A stretch of 14,534 nucleotides of DNA. Source: Actinomycetes bacterium (GTDB lineage Bacteria > Actinomycetota > Actinomycetes > Actinomycetales > Cellulomonadaceae). Positions 1 to 5,746 of this stretch are shown here, in pieces. Within the stretch, counting starts at the first letter, position 1; every line of letters starts with the position of its first letter. The position numbers were made by a program, and so were the translations under genes. The stretch lies in NCBI GenBank assembly GCA_023389545.1, contig JAEWEI010000147.1, positions 1 to 14,534 on the forward strand, given 5' to 3'. Under the pieces are notes generated by a model. It was not told the origin of the DNA, did no database searches, and was given only the letters and a program-made list of their open reading frames with translations.

Positions 1-22
1 GCCGGGGGCTCATGCCCCCGGC
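1..22 (-). terminator. Hairpin terminator candidate after the MMPL gene
   Basis: A perfect 9-bp inverted repeat, GCCGGGGGC and GCCCCCGGC, is separated by a 4-nt loop (TCAT) and lies 57 nt beyond the MMPL stop codon. Such a G/C-only stem is a good candidate for stopping transcription of the TetR-MMPL unit. Any U-tract for minus-strand transcripts would lie left of the window edge, so whether it is a canonical intrinsic terminator cannot be seen. It could also act for a gene converging from the left. Confidence 0.6.
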
Positions 23-29
23 CCGTCCA

Positions 30-63
30 CTCAGGCTCGCCGCGTCCTCAGGCTCGCCGCGTC
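30..63. repeat. Exact 17-bp tandem duplication
   Basis: The unit CTCAGGCTCGCCGCGTC occurs twice head to tail (30-46 and 47-63) with no mismatch. It sits in the 3' untranslated region between the MMPL stop codon (80-82) and the hairpin at 1-22. It looks like a recent slippage duplication; no function is evident. Confidence 0.8.
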
Positions 64-79
64 CTCACGCGCAGCCTGC

Positions 80-2668
80 TCAGGCCTCCCGGACCGCTGA
101 GGCCCCCGGCGCGCTCACCAGGGATTCGGTATGCGGGTGGCGCCGCTCCAGGGACGCGCCCTCCACATCCACGTCGGGCAGGAGGCGCTGCAGCCAGCCC
201 GGCAGCCACCAGGCCTTGTCGCCCACCAGGTGCATGAGCGCCGGGACGAGCAGCATCCGCACGACGAACGCGTCGAGCAGCACCCCGAAGGCCAGCGCGA
301 AGCCGATCGGCCTGATCATCGCGCTGTGGGAGAAGATGAACCCCCCGAACACCGCCGCCATGATGATGGCCGCGGCCGTCACCACAGCGCGTCCGGCGCG
401 CACGCCCTCGACGATGGCGCGGCGGGACGGCGCCCCGTGGGCGTAGGCCTCGCGCATGCCGGAGCCGAGGAAGAGCTGGTAGTCCATCGCCAGCCCGAAC
501 AGGATGCCGAGCAGCAGCGTGGGCAGGAAGTTGAGGATCGGCCCGGGGGAGTCGACGCCGAACACCGAGCCCAGCCACCCCCACTGGTAGATGGCCACGA
601 CACCGCCGAGCGATGCGAAGAACGACAGGATGAACCCGAACGTCGCGATCACCGGCACCAGGATCGAGCGGAACACGATGATCAGGATGATCAGCGACAG
701 GCCCACCACGACGCCCAGGTACAGCGGCAGCGCCGCGGAGAGCTTGTCGGAGATGTCGATGTTCCCGCTGGCCTGGCCTGCCACGGCGATCTCGATGTCA
801 CCGCCTACCGGCGGCAGCGCGCGCAGGTCATGCACCAGCTCTTCAGTGGAGAGGGCGGTGGGCCCGCCCACCGGGATGACCTGGAAAGCCGCCACCGTGA
901 GGTCGTCGGACGTGCCGATCGGGGCCACGGCCACCACGCCGTCCTGGGCGTAGAGCTCCTCGGCGACCTGCGTCTGGAGCGTGACGGCCTCGCCCTCGGT
1001 GACGCCCTCCGGCAGGTCGGCGACCACCAGCAGCGGGCCGTTCTGCCCGGCGCCGAACTTCTCGGCCACCGTCGTATAGGCCTGGTACTGCGTGGACTCC
1101 GGCGCCTCGGAGGAGCCGTCGGGCAGGTTGAGCTGCAGCGACGTCGCCGGCAGGGCCACCACCACGAGCGCGCCAATGCAGGCGAGCGCGCGGATCACGG
1201 CGCCCGGCGTCGACATGGCCTTGGCGGGGGCGGCCAGCGGGGCGAGCGCCTCCGCCGTGGAGCCGAGGCGGGCGCGCTCACGGCGGCTGAGGATGCGCAT
1301 GCCCGCCAGCGACAGCAGCGCCGGCGTGAGGGTCACGGCGACGAGGACGGCGACCAGGATGCACGCTGCGCCGACGGTGCCCATCAGCCCGAGGAACGGG
1401 ATGCCCGTGACGTTGAGCGCGAGCAGCGCGATCAGCACCGTCGCCCCCGCGAACACCACGGCATTGCCCGACGTGCCGTTCGCCAGCGCGATGGACTCCT
1501 CGACCTCGTAGCCCTGCTTGAGCTGGCGCCGGTGCCTGTTGATGATGAACAGCGAGTAGTCGATGCCCACGGCCAGCCCGAGCATCACGCCCAGGATGGG
1601 CGTCACCGACACCATGTCGACGACGCCGGAGAACGACATCGCCGCGAGCACGCCGATGCCGACCCCGACCAGTGCGGTGAGCAGCGGCAGCCCGGCGCCC
1701 ACGAGCGTGCCGAGCATGACCACGAGCACCAGCGCGGCGACGACCAGGCCGACGACCTCCCCGACGCCGAGGATGTCCGGCACGCCCGCGGCGATCTCCG
1801 CGGACACGTCCGTCTCGACGCCCGGGACCGCGTCGCTGGGGAAGACGGCGGCGACGGCGTCCTTGGTCTCCTGCGTGATGGACATCTGCTGCTCGGTGAA
1901 TGTCACCGGCGCGATCGCGGCGCTGCCGTCCGCGGAGATGGTGCGGATCTCCGAGGCCATCTGGAGCAGGGAGGCCGAGTCCTCGAGCAGCGCCTGCTGG
2001 GCGTCGAGCTCGGCGCGGCCGGCGTCGAGCTGTGCCTGCTGGGCGTCGAGGGCAGACTGCTGCGCGTCGAGGACGGCCTGCTGCTCGTCGAGCAGTGCCT
2101 GCTGGGCGGCGAGCTGCGGCTCGGCCTGGGCTGATGCGCCCGCGGCCTCGGCTTGCGCGCGCGCCGCGTCGAGCTGCGCCTGGCCCGCGTCGAGTTGGGC
2201 CTGGCCTGCGGTGAGCTGCGCCTGGCCCGCGTCGAGCTGGGCCTGCCCGTCGACGAGCTGCGTACGCGCGGCGTCGAGCTGGGCTTGCCCGCCCTGGACC
2301 TGCTGCGCCTGCTCGGCCCGCTGCGCCTCGGTGGCGAACGGGTCGATCACGGCCTCCACGCCGGGGACCTCGGCGGCCTCGGCGACCTTGGCGCTGATCT
2401 CGGCCTGCTGCTCGGCGGTGAACGCGGACCCGTCGGGGGTGCTGAACACCACGCTACCGGCGCCGCCCGACGCCTCGGGGAAGGCCGTCTGCAGGCGCTG
2501 GGTCACCTCCTCGGTGGGGGTGCCGGGGATGGTGAAGCTCGTCGCGAGGGCTCCCGCTCCCAGCAAGTACGCGGCGCCGACGGCCACGAGCACCGCGAGC
2601 CAGGTGACGAGGACAGTGCGGGCGCGTCGCGCGGCCGTACGTCCGAGGCGGTAGAGGAGCTCAGCCAT
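80..2668 (-). CDS. MMPL/RND-family membrane transporter with coiled-coil insert
   Basis: An 862-residue polytopic membrane protein of the MMPL branch of the RND superfamily, which exports lipids or hydrophobic compounds using the proton gradient. The layout is typical: an N-terminal membrane helix (about 18-40), a large extracytoplasmic domain, a helix bundle (about 300-455), a second extracytoplasmic domain (about 510-640) and a second bundle (about 648-815). Each bundle has the family Gly-x-x-x-Asp-Tyr motif (Asp370-Tyr371 in GLAVGIDY, Asp729-Tyr730 in GLAMDY), the presumed proton relay. Unusually, the first outer domain carries a leucine-heptad coiled coil (about 127-232) rich in Gln, Ala and Asp. 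The ATG has an AAGGA site just upstream (2674-2678 region). It follows tetR by 36 nt on the same strand, so the two are probably co-transcribed and self-regulated. Substrate unknown. Confidence 0.93.
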   Translation of the reverse strand: MAELLYRLGRTAARRARTVLVTWLAVLVAVGAAYLLGAGALATSFTIPGTPTEEVTQRLQTAFPEASGGAGSVVFSTPDGSAFTAEQQAEISAKVAEAAEVPGVEAVIDPFATEAQRAEQAQQVQGGQAQLDAARTQLVDGQAQLDAGQAQLTAGQAQLDAGQAQLDAARAQAEAAGASAQAEPQLAAQQALLDEQQAVLDAQQSALDAQQAQLDAGRAELDAQQALLEDSASLLQMASEIRTISADGSAAIAPVTFTEQQMSITQETKDAVAAVFPSDAVPGVETDVSAEIAAGVPDILGVGEVVGLVVAALVLVVMLGTLVGAGLPLLTALVGVGIGVLAAMSFSGVVDMVSVTPILGVMLGLAVGIDYSLFIINRHRRQLKQGYEVEESIALANGTSGNAVVFAGATVLIALLALNVTGIPFLGLMGTVGAACILVAVLVAVTLTPALLSLAGMRILSRRERARLGSTAEALAPLAAPAKAMSTPGAVIRALACIGALVVVALPATSLQLNLPDGSSEAPESTQYQAYTTVAEKFGAGQNGPLLVVADLPEGVTEGEAVTLQTQVAEELYAQDGVVAVAPIGTSDDLTVAAFQVIPVGGPTALSTEELVHDLRALPPVGGDIEIAVAGQASGNIDISDKLSAALPLYLGVVVGLSLIILIIVFRSILVPVIATFGFILSFFASLGGVVAIYQWGWLGSVFGVDSPGPILNFLPTLLLGILFGLAMDYQLFLGSGMREAYAHGAPSRRAIVEGVRAGRAVVTAAAIIMAAVFGGFIFSHSAMIRPIGFALAFGVLLDAFVVRMLLVPALMHLVGDKAWWLPGWLQRLLPDVDVEGASLERRHPHTESLVSAPGASAVREA

Positions 2669-2704
2669 GGGGGTCCTTCGAGGTGCCGGTCGGGGGCGGT
2701 CGGG

Positions 2705-3343
2705 TCAGTGGTGGTGCGGGCTGTGGGAGGCGGCGGCGCGGTGGGACTCGATCATGCGGTCCACGAGGGTGGTCCACACGAGCCGGGAGGCGTCGTCGTC
2801 CGACGCCCCGGTCTGCTCGGCCCAGCGGCGGTGGACCACGGCCAGCCCGCCCATCAGCGACGCGACGAGCACGTCGACGTCGAAGCGGTCGACCTCGGGG
2901 TGGCGTCGGGCCAGCCGTTCCGCGAGGCGGTCGCTCACGTCGGCCGCCGCGCGGAGCACGAGCAGCGCCTGGCCGGGGGAGGTGCGCGCGCCGCGGGCCC
3001 CGACGACGCGCGTCAGGTAGGAGAGCGGGGTGACGAGGTTCGCGGAGCGCAGCGCCTCGGCGAGCTCGTCCAACAACGAGGCGTCGCTGGTGTCGGGGGC
3101 CTCTGTCGCGAGATCGTCGACGACGACGCCGAGGATGTCCACGCACACGGCGGTGACGATGTCCTCCACCGAGGCGAAGTGGTTGAAGACGGTGCGCCGT
3201 GCGACGTCGGCACGCCCGGCGAGCTCGTCGACGGTGAACCCGGCGCCGCCGGTCTCGCGGATCAGGGCGGCCGCGGCGTCGACGATCGCCCGATGGCTCC
3301 GCTGTTTCGACGCCGCTCGGCGGTCGATCGGGGCGGCAGTCAT
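2705..3343 (-). CDS. TetR/AcrR-family transcriptional repressor of the MMPL unit
   Basis: A 212-residue protein with a TetR DNA-binding domain at the N-terminus: helix 1 at about 15-30 and the helix-turn-helix at about 36-57 (FTVDELAGRADVARRTVFNHF), followed by a divergent ligand-binding domain and a His-rich tail ending in three histidines. The gene lies directly upstream of the MMPL exporter on the same strand, the usual arrangement in which a TetR protein represses its own operon and is released by a compound the pump exports. A long palindrome overlaps its promoter (3351-3376). The ATG at 3341-3343 is chosen because it lies about 7 nt after a plausible -10 box, which implies a leaderless transcript; no Shine-Dalgarno is present. 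The ligand cannot be told from sequence. Confidence 0.92.
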   Translation of the reverse strand: MTAAPIDRRAASKQRSHRAIVDAAAALIRETGGAGFTVDELAGRADVARRTVFNHFASVEDIVTAVCVDILGVVVDDLATEAPDTSDASLLDELAEALRSANLVTPLSYLTRVVGARGARTSPGQALLVLRAAADVSDRLAERLARRHPEVDRFDVDVLVASLMGGLAVVHRRWAEQTGASDDDASRLVWTTLVDRMIESHRAAASHSPHHH

Positions 3344-3349
3344 GGGATG

Positions 3350-3379
3350 ACACTAGGTGCATCGATGCACTGAGTGCAA
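3350..3379 (-). promoter_or_regulatory. tetR-MMPL promoter with overlapping palindromic operator
   Basis: On the minus strand a TTGCAC -35 box (3374-3379) and a TAGTGT -10 box (3350-3355) are 18 nt apart. Between and across them lies a 26-bp palindrome, CACT-N2-GTGCATCGATGCAC-N2-AGTG (3351-3376), centred at 3363.5, whose 14-bp core is perfect. The ATG of tetR begins 6 nt after the -10 box, so transcription probably starts at or next to the start codon. A repressor bound here would block RNA polymerase directly; the TetR protein encoded just downstream is the obvious candidate. Being in the intergenic space, it could also affect the divergent DUF4389 gene. Confidence 0.75.
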
Positions 3380-3432
3380 TCTGGCGAATGGGCGGGTGCG
3401 CGGCCTCGCAGCGCCCCGACGCCGTCACAGTG

Positions 3433-3470
3433 CGAGGGTGGGACGACGGGCCTTGCCCGCCCACCCCTCG
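3433..3470 (+). other. Stem-loop in the leader of the DUF4389 gene
   Basis: CGAGGGTGGG (3433-3442) can pair with CCCACCCCTCG (3460-3470, one bulged C), enclosing a second small stem CGGG/CCCG (3447-3450 with 3456-3459) and a CCTTG loop. The structure ends 2 nt before the GAGGTG ribosome binding site, so it could influence ribosome access. This is a pattern reading only; no known riboswitch or RNA family is recognised. Confidence 0.35.
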
Positions 3471-3481
3471 TGAGGTGAGAC

Positions 3482-4216
3482 ATGAGTGCTCCGACCTACC
3501 CGCTGCGCCTCGAAGGCCAGATCGACCCCGGCCTCAACCGGTGGCTGTGGCTGCTGAAGTGGCTGCTCGTCATCCCGCACGTCATCGTGCTCATCGTGCT
3601 GTGGCTCGTCTTCGTCGTCCTGACGTTCATCGCCGGGGTGATGATCCTGATCACAGCCCGCTACCCCCGTCCGCTCTTCGACTTCAACGTCGGCGTGCTG
3701 CGCTGGGGGTGGCGCGTGTCGTTCTACTCCTATGGGGCGCTCGGCACCGACAGGTATCCGCCGTTCACCCTGGAGGACGTGCCCGACTACCCGGCCCGGC
3801 TCACCATCGACTACCCCGAGCGGCTGTCCCGCGGACCCGTGCTGGTCAAGTGGTGGCTGCTGGTGTTCCCGCAGCTCCTGATCGTCGGCATCCTCACCGG
3901 CGCCCCGTGGGGCGGCACGTGGGATGGCGACAACTCATGGGACGACGGCGGCGGGGCCTGGCAGTCGGGCGGCGGGCTGATCAGCCTGCTCGTGCTGTTC
4001 GCGGCCATCGCGCTGTTGTTCAGCGGCCGGTACCCGCGCTCGCTGTTCGACCTGGTCATCGGGCTGCAGCGCTGGGTGCAGCGCGTCGCGGTGTACTCGG
4101 CGTTGATGACCGACGAGTACCCGCCGTTCCGCCTCGACCAGGGCGGGGCGGACCCTGGCGCCGGCCAGGAGCCGCCCCGCGAGCCCCGGCCCCAGCCGCA
4201 GGCCGGCGTGGGCTAG
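3482..4216 (+). CDS. DUF4389 domain membrane protein
   Basis: A 244-residue integral membrane protein of the DUF4389 family, found mainly in actinomycetes and of unknown function. Hydrophobic helices are seen at about 22-57 (probably two passes), 119-140 and 164-181. The protein is an internal duplication: the block RYPRPLFDFNVGVLRW...DRYPPFTLED (about 60-99) recurs as RYPRSLFDLVIGLQRW...DEYPPFRLDQ (about 183-220), and the helix before each begins with a similar YP-x-RL...KW-x-L segment. The second half carries a Gly/Asp/Trp-rich loop (about 141-165) and the C-terminus is a Pro/Gln-rich tail. The ATG has a good GAGGTG site (3472-3477). It is transcribed divergently from tetR-MMPL and converges on the PPOX-like gene, overlapping it at the stop codons. 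Confidence 0.88.
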   Translation: MSAPTYPLRLEGQIDPGLNRWLWLLKWLLVIPHVIVLIVLWLVFVVLTFIAGVMILITARYPRPLFDFNVGVLRWGWRVSFYSYGALGTDRYPPFTLEDVPDYPARLTIDYPERLSRGPVLVKWWLLVFPQLLIVGILTGAPWGGTWDGDNSWDDGGGAWQSGGGLISLLVLFAAIALLFSGRYPRSLFDLVIGLQRWVQRVAVYSALMTDEYPPFRLDQGGADPGAGQEPPREPRPQPQAGVG

Positions 4217-4707
4217 GGCGCGAGCCCCTTCGCCTCCATGAGCCGGGTCACGGCGGCTGGCGCGCGCGTCTGGAAGTCGAAGACCCTCGCCCAGGTTGGC
4301 GTGATCGCGATCCGGGCCATCCGGTCGTAGAGCGCCGTGACCTCCTCCTCGAACGCGGGCCAGGCGTCGGGCGGGATCGCGCGACGGCTCGCGGCGAGGT
4401 ACTCGGGCGCCACGCCGTCGACGAACGTCACCTCTGCCACGCCTCGGACGAGCAGCGCCAGCGGCGGGTGGTCGTCCGTGTCGATCGTGAGGGCCACCGC
4501 CGGGTGCGCCTGGAGGGCTGCGACCTTGGGCGCGGTGTCGATGGTGGCGACGACGATCGCGTGCCCGTCGAAGTGCTGGGCGATGGGGATCACCCGGGGC
4601 GTGCCGTCGAGCGCGAGGTACGCCAGCCGCGCCGGGATCGAGCCCGTGAGGAGCTGCTGCGCGACGGGGTCGCCGCGCAGCAGCTCCAGTGCGTCGTCGC
4701 CAGTCAC
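4213..4707 (-). CDS. PPOX-like (pyridoxamine 5'-phosphate oxidase family) flavin-fold protein
   Basis: A 164-residue protein resembling the split-barrel flavin or F420-binding PPOX family. Supporting features are the N-terminal RLAYLALDGTPRVIPIAQHFDGHAIVVAT strand pattern (about 24-54 region), the following KVAALQAHPAVALTIDTDD segment, typical of PPOX proteins after the cofactor strand, and the VRGVAEV strand. The reaction and cofactor cannot be decided from sequence. The start is GTG at 4705-4707, whose GTGA overlaps the TGA of the SRPBCC gene by 4 nt, so translation is probably coupled; an upstream in-frame extension would run antisense-like through the SRPBCC gene and was rejected. The stop TAG (4213-4215) overlaps the stop of the convergent DUF4389 gene. 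Third gene of the ArsR operon. Confidence 0.8.
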   Translation of the reverse strand: MTGDDALELLRGDPVAQQLLTGSIPARLAYLALDGTPRVIPIAQHFDGHAIVVATIDTAPKVAALQAHPAVALTIDTDDHPPLALLVRGVAEVTFVDGVAPEYLAASRRAIPPDAWPAFEEEVTALYDRMARIAITPTWARVFDFQTRAPAAVTRLMEAKGLAP

Positions 4708-5162
4708 GGCGCGGCGCCCGCGGTGACGTGCGTGTCGAGCTCGTCGAGCGCGCTGTCCCAGCCGTCGTAGACGTTGCCGTCTCCGCGTGCCGCGTCGTAC
4801 CCGCGCAGGTCGAACGTCATGCGGGTGCCCGCGTCCGTGGGCGCCAGGGTGACGGTGATGAGCGGGGCGTCGTCGGGGTCCGCGTCCGGGAATCCCCAGG
4901 TGAAGACGAGCCGCTCGGGCTCGACGACCTCCCGGTAGACGCCGCCCGTCGGGTACTGCTCGCCGGTCTCGTCGTTCACCATCGTGTAGGCGTACCGGCC
5001 GCCGACGCGCGCGTCGATGGCGACGGTCTCGCGCGGGGTGTGCACTCCGCTGGGGTGCCACCACGCGGCTGCCTCGTCGGGGTCAGTCCAGGCGCGCCAC
5101 AGGTCCTGCGGGGTGGCGTCGAAGTCGCGCACGAGCGTGAAGCCCTTGGCCATGTCGATCAT
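4704..5162 (-). CDS. SRPBCC / AHSA1-domain protein
   Basis: A 152-residue START-like (SRPBCC) protein of the AHSA1 group, a helix-grip fold with a hydrophobic cavity. It begins FTLVRDFDATPQDLWRAWTD, followed by AAAWWHPSG, the GGRYAYTM strand, GGVYREVVEPERLVFTW and a final helix (NVYDGWDSALDELDTHV), matching the family end to end and in length. ATG at 5160-5162 is chosen because its ATGA overlaps the ArsR stop codon by 4 nt and AAAGGA lies 6 nt upstream (5169-5174); a longer frame to 5294 only reads through arsR. AHSA1 proteins are very often encoded right after a cysteine-free ArsR regulator. The ligand is unknown. Confidence 0.9.
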   Translation of the reverse strand: MIDMAKGFTLVRDFDATPQDLWRAWTDPDEAAAWWHPSGVHTPRETVAIDARVGGRYAYTMVNDETGEQYPTGGVYREVVEPERLVFTWGFPDADPDDAPLITVTLAPTDAGTRMTFDLRGYDAARGDGNVYDGWDSALDELDTHVTAGAAP

Positions 5163-5497
5163 CGCTGGTCCTTTCTGCGGGAGCGGAGGTGCTCCTCGAG
5201 GGTGTCGAACCGCGCGGTCCAGTCGGCGCGTTGCTGTGCGATCCACTGGGAGGCGTCGTCGAGCCCTTCCTCGCGGACGGCGCACAGCCGCCATTGCGCG
5301 TCCACCGTGCGGGTGAGCAGCCCGGCGGCCTCGAGGACCGCCAGGTGCTGGGAGACCGCGGGGCGGCTGATCGGGTAGTGCCCGGCCAGCTCGCCCACGG
5401 TGCGTGGCCCCTCGGCCAGTCGCGTGAGGATGTCTCTGCGGGTGGGGTCCGCCAGGGCGCTGAACACCCGGCTGAGTGGATCGTCCGCCGCCCGCAC
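5159..5497 (-). CDS. ArsR-family winged-helix transcriptional regulator
   Basis: A 112-residue ArsR-type repressor. It opens with DPLSRVFSALADPTRRDILTRLAEGPRTVGELAGHY (about 6-41), the recognition helix is in ISRPAVSQHLAVLEAAGLL (about 43-61) and the wing follows. The paired cysteines that bind metal in ArsR/SmtB sensors are absent (only one Cys, in the wing region), so a metal response is unlikely; this is the ArsR subgroup paired with SRPBCC/AHSA1 proteins. The GTG start (5495-5497) has an AAGGAGG site 7 nt upstream. It is the first gene of a coupled trio (arsR, SRPBCC, PPOX-like) and probably represses its own operon through the palindrome at 5513-5530. Confidence 0.9.
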   Translation of the reverse strand: MRAADDPLSRVFSALADPTRRDILTRLAEGPRTVGELAGHYPISRPAVSQHLAVLEAAGLLTRTVDAQWRLCAVREEGLDDASQWIAQQRADWTARFDTLEEHLRSRRKDQR

Positions 5498-5512
5498 TGC
5501 ACCGCCTCCTTA

Positions 5513-5530
5513 TGTAAGTGATTGCTTACA
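5513..5530 (-). promoter_or_regulatory. Operator palindrome in front of the ArsR operon
   Basis: The inverted repeat TGTAAG-N6-CTTACA is of the size and base content usual for ArsR-family operators and is an A/T-rich island in very GC-rich DNA. On the minus strand it lies just downstream of a possible TAGCGT -10 box (5530-5535) and ends before the AAGGAGG site, so it would cover the transcription start. No convincing -35 box is visible. Autoregulation by the adjacent ArsR protein is inferred. Confidence 0.65.
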
Positions 5531-5669
5531 CGCTACGCCGTCGAGGTGGCGCGCGCCAGGGGTGGCGGCCCGCCGATCTGCCGCGTGATCTCGCGCCGGG
5601 GGCCGACGTGCCTGGCCGCGCGGGGGCGTGGGGCGGAGGCGTTGGCCCAGGTGGCCGGTGATCCGCCGG

Positions 5670-5675
5670 TAGTAT
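5670..5675 (+). promoter_or_regulatory. Possible -10 box for lacI-family gene
   Basis: TAGTAT fits the actinobacterial TAnnnT -10 pattern and stands out in GC-rich surroundings between the divergent ArsR operon and the LacI gene. No matching -35 hexamer is found 16-19 nt upstream. Transcription would start at about 5682. Confidence 0.35.
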
Positions 5676-5683
5676 CCGAAGCC

Positions 5684-5746
5684 GTGCCCTCGCGGGGTGC
5701 GCTGCCACAGGTGCGCAGCGGAGTGCAGGAACAGCGACGACGGTGA
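5684..5746 (+). CDS. Possible 20-codon leader ORF coupled to the LacI gene
   Basis: A GTG 8 nt after the putative -10 box opens a 20-codon frame rich in Arg and Gln that ends in TGA at 5744-5746, inside the GTGATG that holds the two candidate starts of the LacI gene. With no ribosome binding site it would be translated as a leaderless message, and its stop would hand ribosomes to the LacI start (TGATG). The frame has no recognisable similarity and could be chance; the argument rests only on position. Confidence 0.25.
   Translation: MPSRGALPQVRSGVQEQRRR

Noticed and set aside
131..2134. Very long plus-strand open frame antisense to the MMPL gene
   Set aside because: Its protein is a low-complexity mix of Arg, His, Asp, Gly and Gln with no domain, as expected for a shadow of GC-rich coding DNA; the minus-strand frame has real MMPL motifs and a ribosome binding site.
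1973..2290. Repetitive DNA in the MMPL gene as a mobile or CRISPR-like repeat
   Set aside because: The repetition follows the codons of the protein's heptad repeat, stays in frame and is imperfect at DNA level, so it reflects the coiled coil.
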